Below are positions 43,223-56,588 of a stretch of DNA of 64,000 nt, in pieces; the stretch's first letter is position 1, and each line of letters opens with the position of its first letter. A program made the translations under genes and the position numbers. Source of the DNA: Rhodococcus sp. IEGM 1381 (GTDB lineage: Bacteria; Actinomycetota; Actinomycetes; Mycobacteriales; Mycobacteriaceae); the NCBI RefSeq assembly GCF_030056795.1, contig NZ_JASHKQ010000004.1, positions 62,001 to 126,000 of the forward strand, written 5' to 3'. Under the pieces are notes generated by a model that was not told where the DNA came from, ran no database searches, and saw only the letters and a list, made by a program, of their open reading frames with translations.

Positions 43223-44007
43223 ATTCCGCCGGTGGCGAGCAAGCCACCGTCCACCCGCACGGTCTCACCGGTGATCCAGGAGGAGGCGTCCGACACCAGG
43301 AAGGCGACCAGAGCCGCGACGTCCTCTGGGTTTCCCAGGCGCTTCATCGGGTAGCCGGCCGCTGCCGCGTCCTCCCCGTTGGCGACGAGAGCCTCTGCGA
43401 ACTTGGTCTTCACCACACCGGGTGCCACGGCATTGACGCGGATTGTCGGACCGAGCTGCCAGGCGAGTTCCTCGGTGAGGCGGATCAGGGCGGCCTTCGA
43501 TGCGCCGTATGCGGCGATCACGCCGGTGGAGCGAATGCCTGCCACGCTGGCGATGTTGACGATCGCGCCGCCGTGCTCTCCCATCCAGGCATGGAACGCC
43601 TGCTGAACGAAACCGAGAGTACCGACGACGTTGGTGTCGAAGATCTTGCTGACGCCCGCCAGGTCGGCATCCATCAGCGAGCCGTAGACGGGATTGATGC
43701 CGGTGTTGTTGACCAGGATGTCCAGCGAACCGAAGGTCTCCACAGTGCTAGCCACCGCGCTGCGTCGATGCTCCGGATCGCCCGCGTTACCGTCGATCGC
43801 GAGCACGGAGTCACCCAGTTCTGCGGCTGCAGCCACGAGAGGTTCGCGCTTACGTGCGGTGATGGCCACGTTCGCGCCGCGGGCGAGCAGTTCCGCGGCG
43901 ATCGCCTTGCCGATGCCCCGACTGGCACCGGTGACGAGTGCGGTGCGCCCGGTGAGGTCGGGGAACGGCGCGCTGCGTGGGCTGACTGTTTCGGGGGCGT
44001 CGGTCAT
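43219..44007 (-). CDS. SDR-family oxidoreductase (3-oxoacyl-ACP reductase-like)
   Basis: Classical short-chain dehydrogenase. TGASRGIGKAIAAELLARG cofactor loop, NNTGINP motif, catalytic Ser in IVNIASVAG and YGASKAALIRLTEELAW with Tyr-x3-Lys. The VAPGVVKTKF and GETVRVDGGLLATGGM end are typical of FabG-like enzymes. 262 aa from ATG 44007 (MTDAPETVSPRSAPFPD). The longer frame to 44052 is not favoured. Substrate unknown. The tight coupling with crtL could mean a role on a carotenoid or lipid, but this is only inference. Confidence 0.88.
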   Translation of the reverse strand: MTDAPETVSPRSAPFPDLTGRTALVTGASRGIGKAIAAELLARGANVAITARKREPLVAAAAELGDSVLAIDGNAGDPEHRRSAVASTVETFGSLDILVNNTGINPVYGSLMDADLAGVSKIFDTNVVGTLGFVQQAFHAWMGEHGGAIVNIASVAGIRSTGVIAAYGASKAALIRLTEELAWQLGPTIRVNAVAPGVVKTKFAEALVANGEDAAAAGYPMKRLGNPEDVAALVAFLVSDASSWITGETVRVDGGLLATGGM

Positions 44008-44065
44008 CGAACAGACGTTACCGGTGTCACCGTCGTTCCTGGGTGAGGGCACGTGAATGCTGAGC

Positions 44066-44071
44066 TAAAAT
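44066..44071 (+). promoter_or_regulatory. -10 box upstream of the ABC-F gene
   Basis: TAAAAT matches TATAAT at five of six positions and sits in the 155-bp divergent gap. It would give a leader of about 85 nt before the GTG. No short leader peptide separate from the main frame was found. Confidence 0.5.
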
Positions 44072-44162
44072 GGGGGTTTGCTGTGCCGTCGTTCGGTACA
44101 CCTGTGTTCGCTCGTCGTTCGACGGGCAACGATCTTGTTCGGCAATCGCTAGGAGCTCACGC

Positions 44163-45794
<1,632 letters not shown>

Positions 45795-45801
45795 CTCGGC
45801 G

Positions 45802-46368
45802 TCAGTCCTGCCGCCGGACGGATTCCTCGACCAGATCCAGGATCGCTGCGAGGTTGGACCTCCCGTGGCCGGACGCGATGCGGGCCACCAGGCCGTCCAA
45901 GACGAGATCGAGGTAGTCGGCGAGGACGTCGTTGGGTACGTCGTCGCGCAGTCTTCCTGCGGTCTTCTGACGCTCGAGTCGTCCGAGTGTCGCGTCGGTC
46001 AATTCTGCCGAGCGTTCGGCCCAGCTGGTCCGGAAGTCGGCGTCCGTTCGCAGTCGTCGGGTGATCTCGAGCCGCGTTCCGAGCCACTCGAACTGCTCCG
46101 GCTGGGCCAGCATGTCTCGCATCACCTGAACCAGGCCCTGCGTCGCCGCGACTTCTGCCATTCGCCGGGCATCCTCCTGCGCCAGCGCCAGGAAGAGGCC
46201 GTCCTTGTCCTTGAAGTGATGAAAAATGGCTCCGCGCGACAGGCCGGTGGCCTCTTCGAGACGCCGTACCGTCGCGCCCTCGTAACCGAACTCGCCGAAG
46301 CACTTACGCGCGCCGTCGAGAATTTCGCTTCGACGGGCGGCCAAGTGGTCGTCGCTGACCTTGGGCAC
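45802..46368 (-). CDS. acnR: TetR-family repressor, AcnR-like
   Basis: TetR regulator beside aconitase, as AcnR is in Corynebacterium glutamicum and Rv1474c in mycobacteria. N-terminal HTH in about residues 25-45 (ATVRRLEEATGLSRGAIFHH) and a helical ligand/dimer domain. 188 aa from GTG 46368 (PKVSDDHLAARRSEIL), with AGGAA upstream. The longer frame to 46428 enters the hairpin region. AcnR represses acn. A matching operator is found in the acn promoter (49435-49450). Confidence 0.9.
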   Translation of the reverse strand: MPKVSDDHLAARRSEILDGARKCFGEFGYEGATVRRLEEATGLSRGAIFHHFKDKDGLFLALAQEDARRMAEVAATQGLVQVMRDMLAQPEQFEWLGTRLEITRRLRTDADFRTSWAERSAELTDATLGRLERQKTAGRLRDDVPNDVLADYLDLVLDGLVARIASGHGRSNLAAILDLVEESVRRQD

Positions 46369-46407
46369 GTGTGGGTTTCCTACTTTCGATGCGGGCCCCG
46401 ACCGATA

Positions 46408-46453
46408 CGGCGATGGGCCCGGAAACACGCTGTCGGTTCCGGGCCCATCGCCG
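46408..46453 (-). terminator. Perfect 17-bp stem-loop between acn and acnR
   Basis: Arms 46408-46424 and 46437-46453 are exact inverted repeats (core CGATGGGCCCGGAA) around a 12-nt loop. It begins 28 nt after the acn stop and ends 40 nt before the acnR start. It probably terminates or attenuates acn transcription. It could leave some read-through into acnR. No U-tract. Confidence 0.65.
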
Positions 46454-46481
46454 TTCGAGGCATACGTCAGACGACGCGCAC

Positions 46482-49292
<2,811 letters not shown>

Positions 49293-49639
49293 TTCAGCTC
49301 CACTCGTCTATGAGGCACACCGCCGACGGGGCTGTGTCGACGGTTGAAGCGAGGCGCTGTCCGTGTGTCTCGGCATGGCATCCGGCGTGCGTGTTGCCTG
49401 CGGACGCTCGGGCAGTGTCTCGATGGAAGTCTAACAGTACGCTTGTCCTGTGAAAACTTGCGGGCCCGTTTCGAGGTGGATACCGACAGAACGCCCCGCG
49501 TCACAATCCTCACGTACTGTTTCGTGCGACGCAATGAAGGGCGGCCTCAGTTGCTGCCTCGGACGCGCAGGCCTCCCCGGTATCGAGAGCACCGTGACGT
49601 AGGGTTTCACGCGACTGGTTCCTACCGACTGGACGAGAG
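49293..49639. other. 347-bp divergent intergenic region, acn / Rv1476-like gene
   Basis: Holds the acn promoter-operator (49428-49456) and, between it and acn, a leader of about 130 nt. On the other side nothing clear was found for the plus-strand gene apart from a purine-rich GACGAGAG just before its ATG. No small gene or RNA structure was recognised. Confidence 0.5.
49428..49456 (-). promoter_or_regulatory. acn promoter with AcnR operator in the spacer
   Basis: On the minus strand TTTTCA (49456-49451), 17 nt, then TAGACT (49433-49428). The spacer is filled by CAGGACAAGCGTACTG (plus-strand CAGTAC-GCTT-GTCCTG, 49435-49450). This matches the C. glutamicum AcnR motif as I recall it, CAGNAC-N3-CGTACTG, at 10 of 12 fixed positions. 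A repressor here would block polymerase. Confidence 0.65.
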
Positions 49640-50182
49640 ATGCCTGAACCGATTCACGCCGTTTCCCCACTTGCCACCGATATTCCGGCAGGTCTGGACG
49701 TCGACAGCATCGTCGCCACGGTCCGCGAGTCCGGCGTGAGTGCGCCCGCCGACGAGGAAGCCGGGTTGTCCTCAGCTGTGGCTCGCGCAGAAGACCACGG
49801 CATCGATCTGAGCATTGTGATCGTGCCGAACGAACCGCGCCACGACTCGCAGCTACGCGACCTTGCCACCGCAGTCGGTGCACGCGAGGGGGGCACCGTA
49901 CTGGTCCTGAGCCCCGGGCAGGTGGGCACGTTCAGCGACTCCATCAGCCGGGTGACCCTCGAAGCCGGTCAAGACCGCACCTACACCGGCAACCACATCG
50001 TCGCGGCCGACAATTTCGTGAACACGCTCGTCGAGGATCAGACGCCGTGGGGTCTGTTCACCGGTGGACTCGTCGTCGTCGTAGCTGTTGTCGCCACCCT
50101 GACTGCAGTTGTCAAGGCCCGCAGATTCCGGGCTCGGGCGACGGCACCCGAGAGCGCGAATCTCGACTCCAGCGAGAATTGA
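49640..50182 (+). CDS. Conserved membrane protein (Rv1476-like)
   Basis: 180 aa. N-terminal ~135 residues form a soluble alpha/beta domain (DVDSIVATVRESGVSAPADE, IDLSIVIVPNEPRHDSQLRD, VLVLSPGQVGTFSDSISR). One transmembrane helix follows at about 137-160 (LFTGGLVVVVAVVATLTAVV), then a basic anchor KARRFRAR and a short tail. This places the domain outside the cell or in the periplasm if the orientation is N-out; topology is not certain. It precedes the NlpC/P60 hydrolase gene, as in mycobacteria. Function unknown. Confidence 0.75.
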   Translation: MPEPIHAVSPLATDIPAGLDVDSIVATVRESGVSAPADEEAGLSSAVARAEDHGIDLSIVIVPNEPRHDSQLRDLATAVGAREGGTVLVLSPGQVGTFSDSISRVTLEAGQDRTYTGNHIVAADNFVNTLVEDQTPWGLFTGGLVVVVAVVATLTAVVKARRFRARATAPESANLDSSEN

Positions 50183-50184
50183 AC

Positions 50185-50210
50185 CGACGCGTCGACGCGT
50201 CGACGCGTCG
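50185..50210. repeat. Three tandem copies of CGACGCGT, 26-bp palindrome
   Basis: The unit CGACGCGT is repeated three times and followed by CG, so the whole 26 bp reads the same on both strands. It begins 2 nt after the stop of the membrane-protein gene and may act as a terminator stem or protein site. Confidence 0.6.
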
Positions 50211-50628
50211 TTCGGGTGACTGACGCCCAGACCCTGGATCCGGCCGTGATCACAACGGCTGCGCCGCAGGAAAAAGTCGGAAAAATTGTTTCCGGTAAAC
50301 CCCGAGTTCACGGCGTTGTGCCTGGTGAAATTACAAATGTGTCATTTGTGACTGGAGTTTCTTTAGGGTGCGAAGTGTCGTACGGTGCCATTGGCACTGC
50401 TGGGGAAGGAGTGTCGCAGAAGGCGGTTGTCATCCGTGGGGAACTCGGGAGGCCACTGCTTCGGGTGTGACTGACGTGGTTCGCACTTGTCGTATCGCTG
50501 CGTGTTTCTTTCCCGCCCGGCGAGAGCGCTCACCGTCACCTGCGATCGGGGTGGAGGACGGAGAGCACCTCGACGGCACGACGGTTCGACGCGAACCCGA
50601 GTGAATGCCGGACCCGAGGGAGACATTT
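50211..50628. other. Leader/promoter region of the RipA-type gene
   Basis: About 420 bp without a supported gene. 50270-50375 is clearly more A/T-rich than its surroundings and holds CGGAAA-AATTG-TTTCCG (50278-50294) and ACAAATG-TGT-CATTTGT (50333-50349). These are candidate regulator sites; ripA promoters are known MtrA targets in mycobacteria, but the match to an MtrA box is not clear. I looked for a c-di-AMP (ydaO) riboswitch and did not find its conserved core. GAGGGA just before GTG 50629 is the ribosome site. Confidence 0.45.
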
Positions 50629-52176
50629 GTGAGCCGACGTCAAGTCCGCGGCATTCACCGCAGTGCGCTCGTCCGTACCCGATTCGTGCTGGTCGGCGCT
50701 GGGCTGGTTCTCGCGTTGATGGCAACTCTTCCCGGAGTTGCCGCCGCGGTACCACCGCCACCGCCCAACCCATCGGACAGTGACCTCGCCGCCGCGGGCA
50801 GCGCCGTCGATTCGAGTCTCGGGCAGGTAGGACAGCTGATCGACGCGATCGCGTCGGCCAACCAGCAGCTCGCTCGACTCGACGACGAGGTTGCCTCGAA
50901 GCGCGAGGGCGTCAACAAGGCCCTGGTGGATCTGCAGAATGCGCGCGACGCCGCGGACGTCGCTGCCGCAGTCGTCGGTGCAGCACAACAGGCACTTGCC
51001 GACGCCGGCACCCAAATTCAGGCAGCCCAGCGCAAATTCGACGAATTCGCGAAGTCCAGCTACACCCAGGGCTCCGGTGTTGCGTCGATGGCCTCGTTCC
51101 TCGGTTCGAGCGGACCGGACGACGTGTTGGATCGTGCCCAGGTTTTGAAGGTGCTCTCCAACAGCCAGAACGCGGTGCTCGACGGGCTCCAGCGGGCCCG
51201 GACCGAACAGGCGAATCGCGATTCGGCGGCGCGGGACTCGAAGCAGCAGGCAGATGCTGCGGCGTCGGAAGCCGAGTCCAAGAAGGCCGAGGCCGAGCAA
51301 GCCATCGCCGAGGCGCAAGCTGCTCTGCAGGCCGAGGCCGATCAGAAAGCAGCGATCGAGTCGCAGCGTGACGCTGCCCAGACCGAGCTCGACTCGGCGC
51401 GCAGCAATGTTGCTGGTCTGCAGGATCAACGAGCGGCGTACGGCGACTGGGAAACACGGAAGGCAGCCGAGGATGCGGCTGTCGCTGCCGCCGCCGCGGC
51501 GGCACGCGAAGCCGCAGTTCAGGCAGCTGCCCGGGTATCGGCCAATCTTGCCGCCCAACAGCGTGCGGCAGCCATTGCCGAAGGCCAACGTTCGCACGTG
51601 GACGTGGAGGAAGATTCGAGCGCGACGACCGACTCGGACAGCTCGACCACAACCACGCCCACCACACCGAAGACATCCACCACACCGAAGACATCCACCA
51701 CACCGAAGACGCCCACCAAACCGAAGACGTCCACGACGCCGTCGGTCACCGGAAGCGCGGCCGTCGAGTTGGCGATCGACCGTGGGATGAGCCAACTGGG
51801 AGTGCCGTACTCATGGGGCGGAGGCGACGAGAACGGCCCAACCAAGGGCATCAGGGACGGGGGAGTCGCAGACAGCTACGGCGATTACAACAAGGTCGGC
51901 TTCGACTGCTCGGGTCTGATGATCTACGCCTTCGCGGGCCTGGGAATTTCGCTGCCGCACTACACCGGCTATCAGTACACAGCGGGTAAGCAGGTGCCGT
52001 CTTCGGACATGAAGCGCGGCGACATGATCTTCTACGGACCCAACGCCAGCCAGCACGTCGCGCTGTACCTCGGCGACGGCAAGATGCTCGAAGCTCCGCA
52101 GTCCGGTTCGGTGGTCAAGGTCTCCGACGTGCGCTACAGCGGCATGACTCCCTACGCAGTGCGAATGGTGTCCTGA
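50629..52176 (+). CDS. ripA: NlpC/P60 peptidoglycan endopeptidase, RipA type
   Basis: Secreted hydrolase that cuts peptide stems of peptidoglycan during division. 515 aa: signal peptide (about 1-40, RFVLVGAGLVLALMATLPGV then AAA), a long coiled-coil region (about 60-310, rich in Ala, Gln and Glu) that keeps the enzyme inactive in RipA, a Thr/Pro/Lys linker encoded by repeats, and the catalytic domain. Catalytic C427, H476 and E488 have the same 49- and 12-residue spacing as I recall for M. tuberculosis RipA. GTG 50629 is preferred over ATG 50605 because GAGGGA is well placed. Confidence 0.94.
   Translation: MSRRQVRGIHRSALVRTRFVLVGAGLVLALMATLPGVAAAVPPPPPNPSDSDLAAAGSAVDSSLGQVGQLIDAIASANQQLARLDDEVASKREGVNKALVDLQNARDAADVAAAVVGAAQQALADAGTQIQAAQRKFDEFAKSSYTQGSGVASMASFLGSSGPDDVLDRAQVLKVLSNSQNAVLDGLQRARTEQANRDSAARDSKQQADAAASEAESKKAEAEQAIAEAQAALQAEADQKAAIESQRDAAQTELDSARSNVAGLQDQRAAYGDWETRKAAEDAAVAAAAAAAREAAVQAAARVSANLAAQQRAAAIAEGQRSHVDVEEDSSATTDSDSSTTTTPTTPKTSTTPKTSTTPKTPTKPKTSTTPSVTGSAAVELAIDRGMSQLGVPYSWGGGDENGPTKGIRDGGVADSYGDYNKVGFDCSGLMIYAFAGLGISLPHYTGYQYTAGKQVPSSDMKRGDMIFYGPNASQHVALYLGDGKMLEAPQSGSVVKVSDVRYSGMTPYAVRMVS
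51661..51732 (+). repeat. 18-bp tandem repeat coding the RipA linker
   Basis: Four tandem copies of an 18-bp unit (ACCACACCGAAGACATCC; last copies diverged) encode TTPKTS-type hexapeptides, giving a flexible Thr/Pro/Lys linker between coiled coil and catalytic domain. Copy number is likely variable between strains. Confidence 0.8.
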
Positions 52177-52192
52177 GCTCGATCCGGTGCCT

Positions 52193-52296
52193 CTCCGGAC
52201 TCTCGAGTCGTTCCGCAGGCTCCGCTCCGGACTCTCGAGTCGTTCCGCAGGCTCCACTCCGGACTCTCGAGTCGTTCCGCAGGCTCCACTCCGGCC
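52193..52296. repeat. 32-bp tandem repeat between ripA and moxR
   Basis: Three contiguous 32-bp copies (52193-52224, 52225-52256, 52257-52288), identical except for the last base of the first, then a partial copy. Each unit contains GACTC-TC-GAGTC, so it can form small hairpins. There are no spacers, so it is not CRISPR. It begins 16 nt after the ripA stop, in the place where mycobacteria have ripB. Confidence 0.85.
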
Positions 52297-52402
52297 TCGT
52301 GCCGGGGGTGCCTTTCGGCGCGCGCGCCGATCACCTGGAATAGTTGATCGCGGCGGTACGAAACGAGCCCGACGATGATCGACTGAAAGCGGTGAATTCT
52401 TG

Positions 52403-53755
52403 GTGACATCACGTGACGGCCGGATTTCGAGTGACGAGGGGTCGACGCAAGTCGAGTCTCCGACTGCGAATCCACCGGGTGGGGAGCCGACGCGGGTCGA
52501 CAGTCCAGGCCTGGCCGAGGACGTCCAGCTGCTCGAGAAGGCCGTGTACGAGGTCAAGCGGGTGATCGTCGGTCAGGATCGACTGGTAGAGCGGATCCTG
52601 GTCGGGTTGCTCGCCCGCGGACATGTATTGCTCGAAGGAGTTCCGGGCGTCGCCAAGACCCTCGCTGTCGAGACTTTCGCGCGGGTGGTGGGCGGCTCGT
52701 TCTCTCGAGTTCAGTTCACTCCCGACCTGGTTCCCACCGACCTCGTCGGCACTCGGATCTATCGTCAGGGCCGTGAGGAGTTCGACACCGAACTCGGGCC
52801 TGTCGTGGCCAACTTCGTCTTGGCCGACGAGATCAACCGCGCGCCGGCGAAGGTGCAGTCCGCGTTGCTCGAGGTCATGGCCGAGCGTCATGTCACCATC
52901 GGTGGCAGGACCTTCCCGATGCCCGATCCGTTCCTGGTGATGGCAACGCAGAACCCCATCGAGAACGAGGGCGTGTACCCCCTTCCCGAGGCTCAGCGCG
53001 ACCGATTCCTGTTCAAGATCGTCGTCGACTACCCGACTGTCGAGGAAGAACGCGAGATCGTTTATCGCATGGGCATCAAGGCACCCGAGCCCAAGCAGAT
53101 CCTCGACCCGGTCGAGTTGGTTCGGCTGCAGAATCTGGCCAGCTCGGTGTTCGTGCACCATGCGCTCGTCGACTACGTCGTTCGGGTCATTGCCGCCACG
53201 CGTACGCCCGAGCAGTTCGGTCTGGACGACGTGGCCAGCTGGATTGCTTACGGTGCCTCGCCGCGCGCAACGCTCGGAATCATCGCGGCGTCGCGGGCGC
53301 TCGCTCTGCTCCGGGGTCGCGACTACGTGGTTCCACAGGACGTTCTCGAGGTCATTCCCGATGTGCTTCGACACCGTCTGGTGTTGTCCTACGACGCCCT
53401 CGCGGACGAGGTCACGCCGGAGACGGTCATCTCTCGGATACTGCAGACCGTCGGCTTGCCGCAGGTGTCGCCGCAGGCGGTTCCGGTGCCGCAGAGCAAC
53501 GGTGCCGGTCCGGACGGCCCGCACTTCGACGGACGTCAAGCCGGGCCGCAGGGGCAGTATCCGGCCCAGGGGCAATATCCCGCAGCCGGCCAGTTCCCCG
53601 CTCCGGGGCAGTTTCCCGCACAGGGCCAGGTGCCGCCACCGCAGCAGTCAGGACCTCAGCAGCCTCCGCAAGGCGGCGGTCGATACGGTCAGACGGCACC
53701 GTCGTTTCAGAAGCCGTCGGGTGACGGATCGTCGATCGGTACGCCGGGGCAGTGA
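52403..53755 (+). CDS. moxR: MoxR-family AAA+ ATPase
   Basis: AAA+ ATPase of the MoxR class, usually a chaperone working with the DUF58 and VWA proteins encoded next to it. Walker A GVPGVAKT at residues 79-86, Walker B FVLADEINRAPAKVQSALLE, sensor 1 MATQNPIENEGVYPLPEAQ and a C-terminal lid. After about residue 355 the protein has an extra Pro/Gln/Gly-rich tail with repeats like GQYPAQ and GQFPAP. 450 aa from GTG 52403, longer than standard ~350-aa MoxR because of the tail. It overlaps the next gene by 4 nt. Confidence 0.93.
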   Translation: MTSRDGRISSDEGSTQVESPTANPPGGEPTRVDSPGLAEDVQLLEKAVYEVKRVIVGQDRLVERILVGLLARGHVLLEGVPGVAKTLAVETFARVVGGSFSRVQFTPDLVPTDLVGTRIYRQGREEFDTELGPVVANFVLADEINRAPAKVQSALLEVMAERHVTIGGRTFPMPDPFLVMATQNPIENEGVYPLPEAQRDRFLFKIVVDYPTVEEEREIVYRMGIKAPEPKQILDPVELVRLQNLASSVFVHHALVDYVVRVIAATRTPEQFGLDDVASWIAYGASPRATLGIIAASRALALLRGRDYVVPQDVLEVIPDVLRHRLVLSYDALADEVTPETVISRILQTVGLPQVSPQAVPVPQSNGAGPDGPHFDGRQAGPQGQYPAQGQYPAAGQFPAPGQFPAQGQVPPPQQSGPQQPPQGGGRYGQTAPSFQKPSGDGSSIGTPGQ

Positions 53756-54750
53756 GCGGATCCGATACCGCTCCCGTGACTGCCGGCAGTACCGTCGTTT
53801 CTCGGCCGCCGTCGTTCCGCTCGGGTGAGCTTCGTGATCCGAAGTTGGCCGCAGCATTGCGGACCCTGGAACTGACGGTGCGTCGACGGCTGGACGGGGT
53901 ACTGCACGGGGACCATCTCGGGCTGATCCCCGGTCCCGGTTCCGAGCCCGGGGACGCCAGGGAGTATCAGCCCGGTGACGACGTGCGCCAGATGGATTGG
54001 TCGGTCACTGCGCGCACGACACATCCGCATGTCCGCCAGTCCGTGGCCGATCGCGAGCTCGAGACCTGGCTCGTGGTCGACCTGTCGGCCAGCCTCGACT
54101 TCGGCACCACCGGGTGCGAGAAGCGGGATCTGGCTGTTGCGGCTTCGGCCGCCATCACGCATCTGTCGGGCGGCGGTGGTAACCGAATCGGCGCGGTGGT
54201 GGCCACCGGTGCCAGCACCACTCGCATTCCGGCACGAGGTGGACGCGTACACACCCAGTCGATGCTGCGTGCAATCGCCACGACACCCTCGGCCGAGGAC
54301 GGTGTCCGCGGAGATCTTCGGGCGGCCATCGAGGCGTTGCGTCGGCCGGAACGCCGTCGCGGGATGGCTGTGGTGATCAGTGACTTTCTCGGGCCCATCG
54401 ACTGGGAACGGTCGCTTCGCGCCATTTCGGCCAGACACGACGTGCTGGCCGTCGAGGTACTCGACCCACGGGACCTCGAACTACCCGACGTCGGTGACGT
54501 GGTGCTGCACGATCCGGAGTCCGGCCGCACGCGCGAATTCAGCACGACGCCTCGGCTACGAGCAGACTTCGCCCGTGCCGCGGCAGCACATCGCGACGAC
54601 GTGGAAAAGGCGCTGCGGCGCTGCGGATCGCCCCGGCTGACACTGCGTACCGACGGTGATTGGATCGCCGACGTCGTCCGCTTCGTCACTGCGCGCAGAC
54701 ACACAATCGGATCAGGTTTCACCAATACTGCTCGGGCCGGTACGCGATGA
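53752..54750 (+). CDS. DUF58 domain protein
   Basis: 332-aa soluble protein of the DUF58 family, a VWA-like fold found with MoxR. Typical segment [20 protein letters not shown] at about 65-84, then [19 protein letters not shown] with a degenerate metal-site motif. Likely a MoxR client or adaptor in envelope assembly or stress. It overlaps moxR and the VWA gene by 4 nt each, so the three proteins are made together, as in the Rv1479-Rv1481 order. Confidence 0.9.
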   Translation: MSGSDTAPVTAGSTVVSRPPSFRSGELRDPKLAAALRTLELTVRRRLDGVLHGDHLGLIPGPGSEPGDAREYQPGDDVRQMDWSVTARTTHPHVRQSVADRELETWLVVDLSASLDFGTTGCEKRDLAVAASAAITHLSGGGGNRIGAVVATGASTTRIPARGGRVHTQSMLRAIATTPSAEDGVRGDLRAAIEALRRPERRRGMAVVISDFLGPIDWERSLRAISARHDVLAVEVLDPRDLELPDVGDVVLHDPESGRTREFSTTPRLRADFARAAAAHRDDVEKALRRCGSPRLTLRTDGDWIADVVRFVTARRHTIGSGFTNTARAGTR

Positions 54751-55739
54751 GTCTGACCGATTTCGCTTCGCCGTGGTGGCTCGGATTTCTCGTCGTCGTG
54801 ATCGCGCTGACGGTCGGCTACATCTGGATCCAACGGCGCAAGCAGAAACACGTTCTTCGCTTCTCGAACATGGAACTCCTCGAGTCGGTTGCGCCCGCCC
54901 GGCCGAACCGATTGCGACACCTACCCACCGCCCTGGTGCTGGTCGGTTTGCTCTTTCTTACCATCGCGATGGCGGGTCCCACGGCGGACGAGCGCGTCCC
55001 ACGCAACCGGGCCACCGTCATGCTCGTCATCGACGTCTCCCTGTCGATGGAGGCCACCGACGTCGAGCCGACCCGGTTGGCCGCCGCTCAGGAAGCCGCG
55101 AAGTCCTTCGCCGACGGTCTGACGCCCGGCATCAATCTCGGATTGGTCGCGTTCGCAGGTACGGCGTCGGTTCTGGTGTCGCCCACGGCCAACCGCGAAG
55201 CTACCAAGTCCGCCATCGACAAGTTGCAGCTCAGTGAGCGAACGGCCACCGGCGAGGCGATTTTCACCTCGCTCCAGTCGATCGACACGCTCGGAGCGAT
55301 ACTCGGCGGGGGCGACGCGGCACCTCCGGCGCGAATCGTGCTGCTCTCGGACGGTAAGCAGACCGTTCCGCAGAACCTCGACGACCCACGCGGCGGGTAC
55401 ACCGCGGCGCGGGCAGCCAAGGACAAAGGCGTGCCGATCTCCACGATCTCGTTCGGCACGAGCTACGGCTCGGTCGAAATCGAGGACGAGGCCGGGGTCG
55501 AACGGGTGCCGGTACCCGTCGATGATCCGTCCTTGCGCGAGATCGCGACTCTTTCCGGCGGCAGCTTCTTCACCGCGTCGTCGCTCGAGGATCTCAGAGA
55601 CGTCTACGACACCCTCGAGGAGCAGATCGGTTTCGAGATCACTCGCGGAGACGCGTCGCGTCCGTGGTTGATTCTCGGTGTCCTGTTCATCTCGTCGGGG
55701 TTGGGTTCGGCTCTGGTGATGCGGCAACGCTTGCCGTGA
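54747..55739 (+). CDS. VWA-domain membrane protein (BatA-like, Rv1481)
   Basis: 330 aa. Two N-terminal transmembrane helices (about 9-25 and 54-73), a periplasmic/extracytoplasmic von Willebrand A domain with the metal-site motif D96-x-S98-x-S100 ([15 protein letters not shown]), the DGKQT strand, and a C-terminal transmembrane helix ([17 protein letters not shown]). This is the BatA/VWA layout that works with MoxR. ATG 54747 overlaps the DUF58 stop by 4 nt. The longer in-frame extension is not used. Confidence 0.9.
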   Translation: MSLTDFASPWWLGFLVVVIALTVGYIWIQRRKQKHVLRFSNMELLESVAPARPNRLRHLPTALVLVGLLFLTIAMAGPTADERVPRNRATVMLVIDVSLSMEATDVEPTRLAAAQEAAKSFADGLTPGINLGLVAFAGTASVLVSPTANREATKSAIDKLQLSERTATGEAIFTSLQSIDTLGAILGGGDAAPPARIVLLSDGKQTVPQNLDDPRGGYTAARAAKDKGVPISTISFGTSYGSVEIEDEAGVERVPVPVDDPSLREIATLSGGSFFTASSLEDLRDVYDTLEEQIGFEITRGDASRPWLILGVLFISSGLGSALVMRQRLP

Positions 55740-56528
<789 letters not shown>

Positions 56529-56588
56529 AGTCCCACTCGCACAACGATTTCGATAGACGTACACCTCCGAATTAAGGAACACAGCACT

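Noticed and set aside
44070-44162. Leader peptide for antibiotic-dependent attenuation of the ABC-F gene
   Set aside because: The short frame starting at 44070 is in phase with the main gene without a stop, so it is an upstream extension, not a separate leader. The GTG at 44163 has a good ribosome site.
50211-50628. c-di-AMP (ydaO-type) riboswitch before the cell-wall hydrolase gene
   Set aside because: This class often precedes wall-hydrolase genes in actinobacteria, but the conserved GC-rich cores could not be found here by eye. A covariance-model search would settle it.
52193-52296. Possible CRISPR array
   Set aside because: The 32-bp units are contiguous with no spacers, and no cas genes are present.
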